Assembly (NCBI GenBank): GCA_019115345.1
Contig: DXDV01000011.1
Location: 1-15,244, forward strand
Length of the DNA stretch: 15,244 bases
Origin: Candidatus Intestinimonas stercorigallinarum
GTDB lineage: Bacteria; Bacillota; Clostridia; Oscillospirales; Oscillospiraceae
Reading direction: 5' to 3'
Shown here one piece after another: positions 1 through 8,536 of this stretch (position 1 is its first letter; each line of letters starts with the position of its first letter). A program made the position numbers and the translations under genes. Under the pieces are notes generated by a model that did not search any database, was not told where the DNA came from, and saw nothing but the letters and a program-made list of their open reading frames with translations.

Positions 1-3000
1 GGTCTCCAGAACGGAGGCGGTGCCGCTGACAATCAGATCCCGGGCGTTGCCCAGCCACACGTCGGTGCCGTGGGAGAAGCCGGAGAGCCGCACCAGGATG
101 TCGAACTCCGCCGGTTTGGTCTCCTCCAGCATGCCCCGGACGAAGGTGGTGCCGAACTCCGGGATGGCGGTGGCGCCGGTGGGGCCCAGGATCTTGTCGT
201 CCTCATAGCCCAGGACCTTGGAGGTGATGAAGATGCTCCGGGTGTCCGGGTCGTCCAGGGGAATGGTCTTGGCGTCCATCCCCGTGAGGTCCTCCATCAT
301 GCGGATCATGGAGGGATCATCGTGTCCCAGCATGTCCAGCTTCAGGAGGTTGGACTCCATGGAGTGATATTCAAAGTGGGTGGTGATGATGTCGGTGTCG
401 GTATCGTCGGCGGGGTGCTGGACCGGACAGAAGTCGTAGATCTCCTTGTCCTGGGGAATGACCACCATGCCGCCGGGGTGCTGGCCGGTGGTCCGCTTGA
501 CCCCGGTACACCCCTTGGCCAGACGGAGCATCTCCGCCTTGGTGGCCGTCTTTCCCCGCTCCTCCATGTACTTCTTCACGTAGCCGAAGGCGGTCTTTTC
601 CGCCACGGTGCCGATGGTGCCCGCCCGGAACACGTGGGTCTCCCCGAAGAGCTCGAAGGTGTGCCTGTGGGCGCTGGACTGGTACTCGCCGGAGAAGTTG
701 AGGTCGATGTCGGGGACCTTGTCACCGCCGAAGCCCAGGAAGGTCTCGAAGGGGATGTTGAAGCCGTCCTTCTCATACTGGGCGCCGCACACCGGGCAGA
801 CGGCGTCGGGCATGTCGGCGCCGCACCCCACTCCCAGGGTCTTGGCCGTCTCGAAGTCGGCGTGCTTGCAGCTGGGGCAGCGGTAGTGGGGGGGCAGGGC
901 GTTGACCTCGGTGATGCCCGACATGAAGGCCACGATGGAGGAGCCCACCGAGCCCCGGGAGCCCACCAGGTAGCCGTGGTCCAGGGAGTCCTGCACCAGC
1001 TTCTGGGCCGACATGTAGATGACGTCGTAGTGCCGGGAGAGGATGTCGTGGAGCTCGGTCTCCACCCGGTCCACCACGATCTGGGGGGGCTCCTCGCCGT
1101 AGAGCCGCTTGGTCTTGCCCCACACCAGGCGCTTGAGCTCCCCCTCCGAGTCCTCCAGCTTGGGGGCGAAGAGGCCGTTGGGCAGGGGATTCAGGTCCCC
1201 GCACCAGGCGGCGATGAGGTGGGTGTTGTCCACCACCACCTCCCGGGCGGTCTCCTCCCCCAGGTAGGAAAATTCCTTCAGCATCTCGTCGGTGGTGCGG
1301 AAGTAGAGGGGGTTGGGAGCATCGGCGTCCTCAAAGCCCTTGGTGTTGAGGAGGATGTGGCGGTAGATCTCGTCCTCCGGGTCCAGGAAGTGGACGTCCC
1401 CGGTGGCCACCACCGGCTTGCCCATCTCCCGGCCCAGCGCCACGATGGTGCGGTTGAAGTCCCGGAGCTCCTCCTCGTCCCGGGCCAGGGTGCGGCCGGT
1501 CTTGTCGGGGCGGAGCATGAAGGCGTTGTTGCTGATGGGCTGGATCTCCAGGTAGTCATACCAGGCGGCGATGCGCTTGAGCTCGGCCCAGGAGGCGTGC
1601 CGGGCCACCGCCTGGAAGAGCTCTCCCGCCTCGCAGGCCGAGCCCATGAGCAGGCCCTCCCGGTTGGCGTCGATGAGGCTCTTGGGCATCACCGGGTACT
1701 GCTTGCGCTGGAAGTGCTCCAGGTGGGCCTTGGACACCAGCTTGTAGAGGTTCCGCAGGCCCGTCTGGTTCCGGGCCAGGACGATGAGGTGCCGGGCCCG
1801 GCGCTTGCCCTTCCGGTTCTGGTTCTGGCCGGCCACCCAGCGGTTGATGGCCCCCAGGGAGCGGATGCCGTGCTCCTCCTCCAGCCGCTTGAAGAAGGGG
1901 GCCAGCATGTAGGCCACGGTGGAGGCGTCGTCGGTGGCCCGGTGGTGGTTGAAGGCGGGCAGGCCCAGATGGCCGGCCACCACGTCCAGCTTGTGCTTGG
2001 AGAGCTGGGGCAGCAGGGCCTGGGCCAGGGGCAGGGTGTCCACCGCCGTCACATCCAGGGGGATGCCCATGCGGCGGCAGCCCTCGGAGATAAAGCCCAC
2101 GTCGAAGCCGGCGTTGTGGGCGGCCAGGGGCCGGCCCCTCACAAAGTCCAGAAACCTCCGGATGGCCTCGGCCTGGGTGGGGGCCCCCTTCACCATGTCG
2201 TCGGTGATGCCGGTGAGCTGACTCACCTCGTAGGGGATGGGCCGCTCCGGGTCCACAAAGGTGGAAAAGACCTCGTCGGTGACCTGGCCGTCCCTGTATA
2301 CCACGGCGCCGATCTCGGTGATGACGTCCTTCCGGGCGTCCAGGCCGGTGGTCTCCAGATCGAAGCAGACGTACTCCCCGTGGAGGCCGGCGTCCAGGTC
2401 TCCCCGGACGGCGGGCATGTCGTCCACGTCGTTGATGAAGTATGCCTCCACCCCGAAGAGCATCTTGATGCCCGCCTTCTTGGCCGTGGAGTAGGCGGTG
2501 GGGAAGTCGTGGCAGACCCCGTGGTCGGTGATGGCGATGGCGGGATGGCCCCAGGCCGCCGCCCGCTGGATGACCTTCTTGATGTCGGTGGTGGCGTCCA
2601 TGGAGGACATCTTGGTGTGGAGGTGGAGCTCCACCCGCTTCTTCCCCGGGGCGGCGTCGGCCCGCTGGGGAGGCCGCTCCCCCTCGGCGATGCCGGTGGG
2701 CTCGATCTGGAGCTCCCCCTGGTAGGGGCTCACCCGGCCCTGGACGATGAGGTGCTGGCCCTCCTTCAGGGCCCCCGCCAGGGCCTTGCCCTCCTCCCCC
2801 ACCAGGAACTTGGCCACCCGGATGGAGTTGGTCTGGTCGGTGATGTCGAAGCGGACGATCCAGGCCCCCCGCTTCTTCATCTCCACGTGGTCGGTGGCAA
2901 AGACATCCCCCTCGATGGTCACCATCTCGGTGTCCAGGGTGATCTCGCGCATGGGGATGTGGCCGAACTTTTTTTGGATCTTGCCGAAGAGGAGCTTGCC

Positions 3001-3549
3001 GTCCCCCTTCTTTTCCCGCTTCTTCTCGCTGGGAGCCGCCGGTTTGATGTGCCTGAGGGCCTCCTGGCGGATGCGCTCCGTGCGTCGGAAGACCTCCATG
3101 GGGTCCTCCTCCGCCGGGGCAGGAGCGGCGGGCGGAGGCGGGGCCTCCTCCGGCAGTTCCTCCGCGGGCGGGGGGGCGGTCTCCTCCGGAGGCAGGTCGG
3201 CCTCGGTGGGCGGGGGGACCTCCTCCCAGGGGGGGAGGTCGGCCTCGGAGGGGGGCGTCGCCTCCTCCCAGGGGGGCGGACCGTCCTCCGGCGTCTCCGC
3301 CGGGGCGGGCGCGTCCACGGTGAAGCGCAGCTGGGCGCCGCGCAGGCCGTAGACCGCCGCCAGCTCCGCCGAAGCCCGGTCCAGCACCGCCCCCGGGATG
3401 GGCCGGGGGCCGGTCAGCTCGGCCTGAAGGCTGCGGCAGGCCCTGTCGATGACGGCGGAGCGCACCGCCGTCTCCCCCATGGGGAGACGCAGCTCCGCCG
3501 CCGGGCTCCAGGCGGAAAAGAGGGTGAAAAATGGGATCTTGTCAGGCAT
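1..3549 (-). CDS. polC: DNA polymerase III alpha subunit, PolC type (3' end beyond window)
   Basis: Replicative DNA polymerase of low-GC Gram-positives, with built-in 3'-5' proofreading. 1183 codons are present. The family is usually somewhat over 1400 residues, so the C-terminal part of the polymerase is cut off by the window edge. Domains in order: an N-terminal domain (about 1-80); a Pro/Glu-rich linker (about 85-150); an OB-fold (about 195-285); the first half of the PHP domain with HLHT at 309-312; the inserted DEDD exonuclease (DLETTG with D397 and E399, NAGFD with D483, HHRATDD with H536 and D541); the rest of PHP; then the polymerase core with GSRGSVGSS at 863-871, a four-cysteine zinc site (C891, C894, C918, C921) and the catalytic PDIDLNF with D947 and D949. 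The ATG at 3549 has AAGGAG 11 nt upstream. It is the last gene seen of the operon, 36 bp after ispG. The frame is unbroken and all exonuclease and catalytic residues I looked for are present. Confidence 0.97.
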   Translation of the reverse strand, partial: MPDKIPFFTLFSAWSPAAELRLPMGETAVRSAVIDRACRSLQAELTGPRPIPGAVLDRASAELAAVYGLRGAQLRFTVDAPAPAETPEDGPPPWEEATPPSEADLPPWEEVPPPTEADLPPEETAPPPAEELPEEAPPPPAAPAPAEEDPMEVFRRTERIRQEALRHIKPAAPSEKKREKKGDGKLLFGKIQKKFGHIPMREITLDTEMVTIEGDVFATDHVEMKKRGAWIVRFDITDQTNSIRVAKFLVGEEGKALAGALKEGQHLIVQGRVSPYQGELQIEPTGIAEGERPPQRADAAPGKKRVELHLHTKMSSMDATTDIKKVIQRAAAWGHPAIAITDHGVCHDFPTAYSTAKKAGIKMLFGVEAYFINDVDDMPAVRGDLDAGLHGEYVCFDLETTGLDARKDVITEIGAVVYRDGQVTDEVFSTFVDPERPIPYEVSQLTGITDDMVKGAPTQAEAIRRFLDFVRGRPLAAHNAGFDVGFISEGCRRMGIPLDVTAVDTLPLAQALLPQLSKHKLDVVAGHLGLPAFNHHRATDDASTVAYMLAPFFKRLEEEHGIRSLGAINRWVAGQNQNRKGKRRARHLIVLARNQTGLRNLYKLVSKAHLEHFQRKQYPVMPKSLIDANREGLLMGSACEAGELFQAVARHASWAELKRIAAWYDYLEIQPISNNAFMLRPDKTGRTLARDEEELRDFNRTIVALGREMGKPVVATGDVHFLDPEDEIYRHILLNTKGFEDADAPNPLYFRTTDEMLKEFSYLGEETAREVVVDNTHLIAAWCGDLNPLPNGLFAPKLEDSEGELKRLVWGKTKRLYGEEPPQIVVDRVETELHDILSRHYDVIYMSAQKLVQDSLDHGYLVGSRGSVGSSIVAFMSGITEVNALPPHYRCPSCKHADFETAKTLGVGCGADMPDAVCPVCGAQYEKDGFNIPFETFLGFGGDKVPDIDLNFSGEYQSSAHRHTFELFGETHVFRAGTIGTVAEKTAFGYVKKYMEERGKTATKAEMLRLAKGCTGVKRTTGQHPGGMVVIPQDKEIYDFCPVQHPADDTDTDIITTHFEYHSMESNLLKLDMLGHDDPSMIRMMEDLTGMDAKTIPLDDPDTRSIFITSKVLGYEDDKILGPTGATAIPEFGTTFVRGMLEETKPAEFDILVRLSGFSHGTDVWLGNARDLIVSGTASVLET
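3154..3279 (-). repeat. Degenerate Pro/Glu-rich tandem repeat in the PolC linker
   Basis: Residues 91-132 of PolC read as three imperfect units of 13-15 residues: PPPWEEATPPSEADL, PPWEEVPPPTEADL and PPEETAPPPAEEL, followed by more Pro/Ala/Glu. The DNA is also repetitive (CTCCTCCCAGGGGGG occurs twice, 45 bp apart). It lies between the N-terminal domain and the OB-fold and is followed by a basic stretch near 172-184. It is probably a disordered tether. The repeat is seen directly; the role is inference. Confidence 0.8.
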
Positions 3550-3585
3550 GGTCGCTCCGGCTCCTTCTCCAAGGATCATTCAGGT

Positions 3586-4623
3586 TCACAGCGCCTCGAT
3601 GAGGCGGAAGAGCTCGTCCACCAGCTCCTCCTGGGGCACCTTTTTCACGATCTCCCCCTTGCGGAAGAGGAGACCCACGCCGTCCCCCCCGGCGATGCCC
3701 ACGTCGGCCTCCCGGGCCTCCCCGGGGCCGTTGACCACGCAGCCCATGACGGCCACGGTGATGGGCTTGTGGACGGCGCGCAGCCGCTCCTCCACCTGGT
3801 TGGCCAGGCCGATGAGGTCGATCCTGGTCCGGCCGCAGGTGGGGCAGGCGATGAGCTCCGGCTCGTCCCGCCGGAGGCCCACCACCCGCAGGATGTCCCG
3901 GGCGGCGTAGACCTCTTCCACCGGGTCGGCGGAGAGGGAGACCCGGATGGTGTCTCCGATGCCAAGGGCCAGCAGGCCGCCGATGCCCACGGCGGACTTC
4001 AAGATCCCCATCCGGGGGGTGCCCGCCTCGGTGAGGCCCACGTGAAGGGGGTAGTCGCTCTCGGCGGCCATCTTCCGGTAGGCGGCGATGGTGCCGGGGA
4101 CGCTGGAGGTCTTGAGGGAGACGCAGATGTCGTCAAAGTCCCAGCGGTTGAGGAGCTTGATGTGGCCGAAGGCCGACTCCACCAGGGCTTCCGGAGTGGG
4201 GCCGCCGTACTTGGCCAGCAGCTCCTTTTCCAGGGAGCCGCCGTTGACGCCCACCCGGATGGGGATGCCCTTCCCGGCGCAGGCCCGGGCCACCGCCTTC
4301 ACCCGGTCGGCCCCGCCGATGTTGCCCGGGTTGATGCGCACGGCGTCGGCCCCGGCGGCCACCGCCTCCAGGGCCAGCTTGTGGTCGAAGTGGATGTCCG
4401 CCACCAGGGGGATGTGGATGCCCTCCTTGATGGCCCCCACCGCCTTGGCCGCCGCCAGGTCGGGCACCGCCACCCGGATGATCTGGCACCCCGCCTCCTC
4501 CAGCCGGAGGATCTGCTCCACGGTGGCGGCAGCGTCGTCGGTGCGGGTATTGCACATGGACTGGATGGTCACCGGGGCGCCGCCGCCCACCGGCACGCCC
4601 CCCACCAGGATCTGCTTGCTCAT
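3586..4623 (-). CDS. ispG: 4-hydroxy-3-methylbut-2-enyl-diphosphate synthase (IspG/GcpE)
   Basis: Penultimate enzyme of the MEP (non-mevalonate) isoprenoid pathway. It reductively opens methylerythritol cyclodiphosphate to HMBPP with a [4Fe-4S] cluster. The protein is 345 residues, the usual length of the short bacterial form. The N-terminal TIM-barrel part includes TIQSMCNTRT (19-28), LVADIHFD (73-80) and VRINPGNIG (95-103). The C-terminal cluster domain has C260 and C263 in ACPTCGRTR, C295 in GCVVNGPGE, and E302 as the expected fourth ligand. The ATG at 4623 has AGGAGG (4632-4637) 8 nt upstream. It sits between rseP (71 bp upstream, with a hairpin in the gap) and polC (36 bp downstream). 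Together with dxr in the same operon it shows that the cell uses the MEP pathway. Confidence 0.97.
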   Translation of the reverse strand: MSKQILVGGVPVGGGAPVTIQSMCNTRTDDAAATVEQILRLEEAGCQIIRVAVPDLAAAKAVGAIKEGIHIPLVADIHFDHKLALEAVAAGADAVRINPGNIGGADRVKAVARACAGKGIPIRVGVNGGSLEKELLAKYGGPTPEALVESAFGHIKLLNRWDFDDICVSLKTSSVPGTIAAYRKMAAESDYPLHVGLTEAGTPRMGILKSAVGIGGLLALGIGDTIRVSLSADPVEEVYAARDILRVVGLRRDEPELIACPTCGRTRIDLIGLANQVEERLRAVHKPITVAVMGCVVNGPGEAREADVGIAGGDGVGLLFRKGEIVKKVPQEELVDELFRLIEAL

Positions 4624-4650
4624 GTACGCTGCCTCCTAAAAACAGGTATG

Positions 4651-4682
4651 GCCGGCGGAGCTGGAAGGCCAACTCCGCCGGC
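4651..4682 (-). other. Hairpin in the rseP-ispG intergenic gap
   Basis: A perfect 10-bp GC-rich inverted repeat (GCCGGCGGAG at 4651-4660, CTCCGCCGGC at 4673-4682) with a 12-nt loop, just after the rseP stop. On the transcribed (minus) strand it is followed 8 nt later by five Ts (4638-4642) and then at once by the ispG AGGAGG. The T run is short and displaced, so this is not a classical intrinsic terminator. A partial terminator, an RNA processing signal or a stabilising 3' hairpin all fit. Confidence 0.6.
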
Positions 4683-4694
4683 TGAAGTCAATGT

Positions 4695-5780
4695 TTAGGT
4701 CACGATGCGGACCACGTCGTTGAAGGCCACCACCACCATCAGCAAGAGGAGGAAGAGAAAGCCGGCCATGTGGACGTAGCCCTCGTACTTGGGGTCCAGT
4801 CTCCGGCGGGTCACCAGGGTAAAGAGCCAGTTCACCGCCAGGAAGAAGATCCGCCCGCCGTCCAGAGCGGGGATGGGCAGCAGGTTCATCACCGCCAGGT
4901 TGATGGCGATGAAGGCCGAGAGGTTGAGGATGCTCATGAGCGCCCCCAGGAAGGGAGAGCCGCCGCTCTCCTCCGCCGCCTGGGCGCCCGCCTCCCCGGC
5001 CTGGCCCATCACGTCCATGATGCCGATGACGCCGGACATGTCCTGCACGCCCACGGCCCCCCGGACCAGGTCGCTCAGGCTGAACCACACCATACGTACC
5101 ATGTCCGCCGCCTGATAGGCCGACATGACAAGGCGGGTGCCCACCGCGGCGGGGACGATCTCGCTCCCCAGATGGAGCCCCCGGAGCCAGGTGGTCCCCT
5201 CCTCGGTCTCCCGGGCCTGCAGGGGGATGAATACGTCCTCCAGGAGCACCTCCACGCCGTCCCGCTCCACCACCAGGTCCACCGTATCTCCCGCCCGGCC
5301 CAGGAGCATCGCGGCGTCGCCGTAGATCCAGACGCTGTGGCCGTCGATCTTCAGAAAGCGGTCCCCCGGCTGGAGGCCGCAGTCCTCGATGCCGTAGCCC
5401 TCCAGGAAGCCTTCCACCACGGGCAGCTGATAGCCGGTGACCGGGATGGACAGGAGGAGCAGGATGACCAGCCCCGTGAGAAAGTTCATGGCCGAGCCGG
5501 CCACCAGGATGATGCACTTCTTCCAACCCGGCTTGTTGGAAAAGCAGCCCGGGTCGTCGGAGTCCTCGTCCTCCCCCTCCATGGCGCAGAAGCCGCCGAT
5601 GGGGATGGCCCGGAGGGAGTACTGGGTCTCCCCCCTGGTGGTGGACCACAGGAGGGGACCCATGCCGATGGCGAACTCGTTGACCCGCACCCCCAGGAGC
5701 TTGGCGGTGATAAAGTGGCCGAACTCGTGGAGGGCGATGAGGATGCCGAAGATGATGATGGCCATGAGGATGTAGAGCAT
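4695..5780 (-). CDS. rseP: RIP metalloprotease RseP / site-2 protease
   Basis: Membrane-embedded zinc metalloprotease (peptidase M50B) that cleaves membrane substrates within the bilayer, such as anti-sigma factors and signal-peptide remnants. The protein has 361 residues. The first membrane segment (about 2-28) holds the HExxH zinc motif as HEFGH at 18-22. A second membrane segment lies at about 88-112, and a PDZ-like region spans about 120-200. The third-ligand motif NLLPIPALDGG is at 299-309 with D307, followed by hydrophobic segments at about 310-323 and 338-353. A short acidic loop (EGEDEDSDD, 68-76) sits before the second membrane segment. The ATG at 5780 is preceded by AAGGAG, which overlaps the dxr stop codon, so translation is probably coupled. 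The substrate cannot be told from the sequence; RasP of Bacillus is the functional comparison. Confidence 0.95.
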   Translation of the reverse strand: MLYILMAIIIFGILIALHEFGHFITAKLLGVRVNEFAIGMGPLLWSTTRGETQYSLRAIPIGGFCAMEGEDEDSDDPGCFSNKPGWKKCIILVAGSAMNFLTGLVILLLLSIPVTGYQLPVVEGFLEGYGIEDCGLQPGDRFLKIDGHSVWIYGDAAMLLGRAGDTVDLVVERDGVEVLLEDVFIPLQARETEEGTTWLRGLHLGSEIVPAAVGTRLVMSAYQAADMVRMVWFSLSDLVRGAVGVQDMSGVIGIMDVMGQAGEAGAQAAEESGGSPFLGALMSILNLSAFIAINLAVMNLLPIPALDGGRIFFLAVNWLFTLVTRRRLDPKYEGYVHMAGFLFLLLLMVVVAFNDVVRIVT

Positions 5781-5795
5781 AAGCTATGGTTCTCC

Positions 5796-6938
5796 TTATC
5801 GCTGCGCGGCCGCTCGGGCCGCCTGGTCCGCCCGGAGGATGTCCTCCAGGCTGGGGTCCTGGACCGCCGGGACCCGCTCCATGGCCCGCTCCACCTGCCG
5901 GGCGATGTCCATGAAACCGATGCGCCGGTCCAGGAAGAGGCCCACCGCCGCCTCGTTGGCCCCGTTGAGGATGGCCGTGGCGGTGCCGCCGGTACGGGCG
6001 GCCTCCAGGGCCAGGGCCAGGCAGGGAAAGGCCTCCGGGTCGGGGGCCTGGAAGGTCAGGCTGGGGCAGGAGAGCAGGTCCAGGGGCTCCGCCGGGCCGG
6101 GGACACGCTCCGGCCAGGTGAGGGCGTACTGGATGGGCAGGCGCATGTCCGCCGCCCCCAGCTGGGCCAGCACCGCGTTATCACAGTATTCCACCAGGGA
6201 GTGGACTATACTCTCCCGGTGGACCACGATGGAAATTTTTTCGGGGGGCAGCTCGTAGAGCCGCATGGCCTCGATGAACTCCAGCCCCTTGTTCATGAGG
6301 GTGGCCGAGTCCACGGTGATCTTGGCCCCCATGGCCCAGTTGGGGTGCTTGAGGGCCTGCTCCAGGGTGACCTCCTCCAGCTCCTCCCGGCTCCGGCCGA
6401 AGAAGGGCCCGCCGGAGGCGGTGAGGATGAGGCGCTTGACCTCCCCCCGGTCCTTGCAGCCCTGGAGGCACTGAAAGATGGCCGAGTGCTCCGAGTCCAC
6501 GGGGACGATCTCCGCCCCCCACCGCCGGGCCTCCGCCATCACCAGCTCGCCGGCGCACACCATGGTCTCCTTGTTGGTCAGGGCGATGCGCTTGCCCTGC
6601 CGGATGGCGGCCAGGGTGGGCCGCAGCCCGGCGATGCCCACCACGGCGGTGACCACCGTGTCCGCCGAGGGCAGGGCGGCGGCCTCCAGAAGGCCGGCCT
6701 CCCCGGAGAGGACCCGGACGGAGGTGTCGGAGAGCCGCGCCTTCAGGTCGGCGGCGGCCGCCTCGTCCACGCACACCGCCAGCTCCGGACGGAACCGCCG
6801 GGCCTGCTCCTCCAGGAGCCCCACGCTGCGGTGGGCGGTGAGGGCCCGGACGGGCAGGTCCAGGGCGGCGGCCACCTCCAGGGTCTGCCGGCCGATGGAG
6901 CCGGTGGAGCCCAGAAGGGCGATGCTCCTTTTCCGCAT
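5796..6938 (-). CDS. dxr: 1-deoxy-D-xylulose-5-phosphate reductoisomerase
   Basis: First committed enzyme of the MEP pathway, converting DXP to 2-C-methyl-D-erythritol 4-phosphate with NADPH and a divalent metal; the target of fosmidomycin. 380 residues, normal length. The NADPH-binding GSTGSIG is at 10-16. TNKET lies at 121-125. The metal-binding acidic residues are D148 and E150 in VDSEHSAIFQ and E220 in MNKGLEFIEA. A C-terminal helical domain (about 295-380) contains LNGANEAAV (324-332). The ATG at 6938 follows the cdsA stop by 3 bp. Only a weak G-rich sequence precedes it (GGGGGG near 6947-6952), so initiation probably depends on coupling to cdsA. It lies 15 bp upstream of rseP. Confidence 0.97.
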   Translation of the reverse strand: MRKRSIALLGSTGSIGRQTLEVAAALDLPVRALTAHRSVGLLEEQARRFRPELAVCVDEAAAADLKARLSDTSVRVLSGEAGLLEAAALPSADTVVTAVVGIAGLRPTLAAIRQGKRIALTNKETMVCAGELVMAEARRWGAEIVPVDSEHSAIFQCLQGCKDRGEVKRLILTASGGPFFGRSREELEEVTLEQALKHPNWAMGAKITVDSATLMNKGLEFIEAMRLYELPPEKISIVVHRESIVHSLVEYCDNAVLAQLGAADMRLPIQYALTWPERVPGPAEPLDLLSCPSLTFQAPDPEAFPCLALALEAARTGGTATAILNGANEAAVGLFLDRRIGFMDIARQVERAMERVPAVQDPSLEDILRADQAARAAAQR

Positions 6939-6941
6939 GGC

Positions 6942-7760
6942 TCAGCCCCCCTGGATGGCGGGCAGGAAGTGGACCAGGATCTCAATGAGGGGGGCGCAGA
7001 AGATCACGCTGTCGAACCGGTCCAGCACCCCGCCGTGGCCGGGGAAGATGTTGCCGAAATCCTTCAGTCCGTACTGCCGCTTGATATAGGAGAAGGACAG
7101 GTCGCCGATCTGGGAGACCACGCTGCCCAGGGCGCCGTAGAGGGCGAAGGCCCCATAGCTCACCTGGAGCTGGAAGCCGAACTGCATCACCGCCCCGTAG
7201 AGGAGACAGCAGACGATGGCCCCCACGAAGCCGCCCACGGCCCCCTCCACCGTCTTTTTGGGGGAGAGCTCCGGGGCCAGCTTATGCCTTCCGAAGGCCA
7301 TGCCGGCGAAGAGGGCGAAGGCGTCGCTGGTGAAGGCGGCCACCAGGGGGATGAGGATGAGGTACTTCCCGTTGGGCAGATGGTCCAGCCGGACGAAGGA
7401 GGAGAGGAAGTAGGGGATGAGCATGGCGAAGAAGAAGGAGCCCCCCATCTTCTCCAGGGTCACGGTGTAGTGGCTGGAGATGGCCACCAGGAAGATGAGC
7501 AGGAAATAGAGAAAGATGCCCACCAGGGCCGAGCGCATCCCCTCTCCGATATAGACCCAGAAGGGGATCACGCCCGCCAGGAGGATGGAGAGGGCGGAGA
7601 TTTTGGGATTCTTCACAAATCCCGTGGACCAGAGCACTTCATGGACGGCCACCATGGAAAGGGCCGAGATCATGATGGGCAGGAAGATGGGCGGCAGCAG
7701 GAAGAAGATCACAAAGATCAGCGGGATGCAGACCACCGCCACCAGAATACGTTTTCCCAT
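6942..7760 (-). CDS. cdsA: Phosphatidate cytidylyltransferase (CDP-diglyceride synthase)
   Basis: Integral membrane enzyme making CDP-diacylglycerol from phosphatidic acid and CTP, the branch point of phospholipid synthesis. It is 272 residues from the ATG at 7760 and rich in hydrophobic segments from residue 4 on. The family signature lies near the C-terminus: S-x-x-K-R-x4-K-D-x-G, then FPGHGG and LDRFD. KKTVEGAVGG is the conserved cytoplasmic stretch before it. The same frame opens 9 bp earlier at a TTG (7769) that overlaps the uppS stop as TTGA. GGAGG lies 12 nt from the ATG but only 3 nt from the TTG, and MGKRI looks like the family N-terminus, so I prefer the ATG; the TTG is not excluded. 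The dxr start follows its stop by 3 bp. Confidence 0.95.
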   Translation of the reverse strand: MGKRILVAVVCIPLIFVIFFLLPPIFLPIMISALSMVAVHEVLWSTGFVKNPKISALSILLAGVIPFWVYIGEGMRSALVGIFLYFLLIFLVAISSHYTVTLEKMGGSFFFAMLIPYFLSSFVRLDHLPNGKYLILIPLVAAFTSDAFALFAGMAFGRHKLAPELSPKKTVEGAVGGFVGAIVCCLLYGAVMQFGFQLQVSYGAFALYGALGSVVSQIGDLSFSYIKRQYGLKDFGNIFPGHGGVLDRFDSVIFCAPLIEILVHFLPAIQGG

Positions 7761-7765
7761 GGGAC

Positions 7766-8509
7766 TCAAACGCCTCCAAACCGGCGGGAGCGGCCCTGAT
7801 AGGCCGCCAGCGCCTGATGCAGCTCTTCCTTGGTAAAGTCAGGCCAGAGCACATCGGTAAAATAGAATTCGGCATAGGCCGACTGCCACAGCAGAAAATT
7901 GGAGATCCGGATCTCGCCGCTGGGCCGGATGACCAGATCGGGGTCGGGCACGCCGGCGGAAAAAAGGTAGGCGCCCAGCTCCGCCTCGGTGAGGGCGTCC
8001 GGGTCCCGGCCGCTCCGGACGCAGTCGGCGGCGAAGGCCTTCGCCGCCCGCAGCAGCTCGTCCCGGCCGCCGTAGTTGAGGCAGACGTTCACCTGGCAGC
8101 CCTCGTAATGGGTGGAGATCTCCTCCGTCCGCCGGCACAGCTCCCGCAGCTCCGGGGTCAGAGGGGTGAGATCACCGAAAAAGCGCATCTTCACCCGGTC
8201 CCGCTCCATGCGGCCGATGGCCTCCAGCAGGTACTTCTTCAAAAGGCCCATGATGGCGGAGACCTCCTCCGCCGGGCGCTTCCAATTCTCTGTGGAAAAG
8301 GCGTACACCGTCAGGTATTCCAGACCGATGTCCTTGCAATAGGTGGCAATGGTGCGGAAGTTCTCCGCCCCGGCGGCATGGCCCGCCGTGCGGGGCAGCC
8401 CCCGCCGTTTGGCCCAGCGGCCGTTGCCGTCCATGATGATGGCCACATGCCGGGGCAGGTGGTCGAAGTCCACCTCCGCCCCCTGGGGCCTGCGTTTCAA
8501 AAAGGCCAT
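7766..8509 (-). CDS. uppS: Isoprenyl transferase (undecaprenyl diphosphate synthase)
   Basis: Cis-prenyltransferase that condenses isopentenyl diphosphate onto farnesyl diphosphate to make the C55 carrier for peptidoglycan and wall polymers. The protein is 247 residues, normal length. IIMDGNGRWAKRRG (24-37) carries the catalytic D27. Other hallmarks are YAFSTENWKRP, LNYGGRDEL and the C-terminal RPSGEIRISNFLLWQ with the diphosphate-binding arginines. The ATG at 8509 has AGGAGG (8515-8520) 5 nt upstream. It is separated from frr by 104 bp holding two hairpins, the widest gap in the operon, and touches cdsA at its stop. It consumes isoprenoid units whose supply depends on dxr and ispG further down the operon. 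Confidence 0.97.
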   Translation of the reverse strand: MAFLKRRPQGAEVDFDHLPRHVAIIMDGNGRWAKRRGLPRTAGHAAGAENFRTIATYCKDIGLEYLTVYAFSTENWKRPAEEVSAIMGLLKKYLLEAIGRMERDRVKMRFFGDLTPLTPELRELCRRTEEISTHYEGCQVNVCLNYGGRDELLRAAKAFAADCVRSGRDPDALTEAELGAYLFSAGVPDPDLVIRPSGEIRISNFLLWQSAYAEFYFTDVLWPDFTKEELHQALAAYQGRSRRFGGV

Positions 8510-8536
8510 GTGAGCCTCCTAAATCCGTTACTCGTG

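Noticed and set aside
70..4698. A 1542-codon open frame on the plus strand opposite polC and ispG, and similar long plus-strand frames at 4770-7799 and 11659-14316.
   Set aside because: They lie antisense to well-identified genes. The G/C-biased third positions remove stop codons on the other strand, and the predicted proteins are low-complexity (Gly, His, Val, Leu, Asp) with no recognisable domain.
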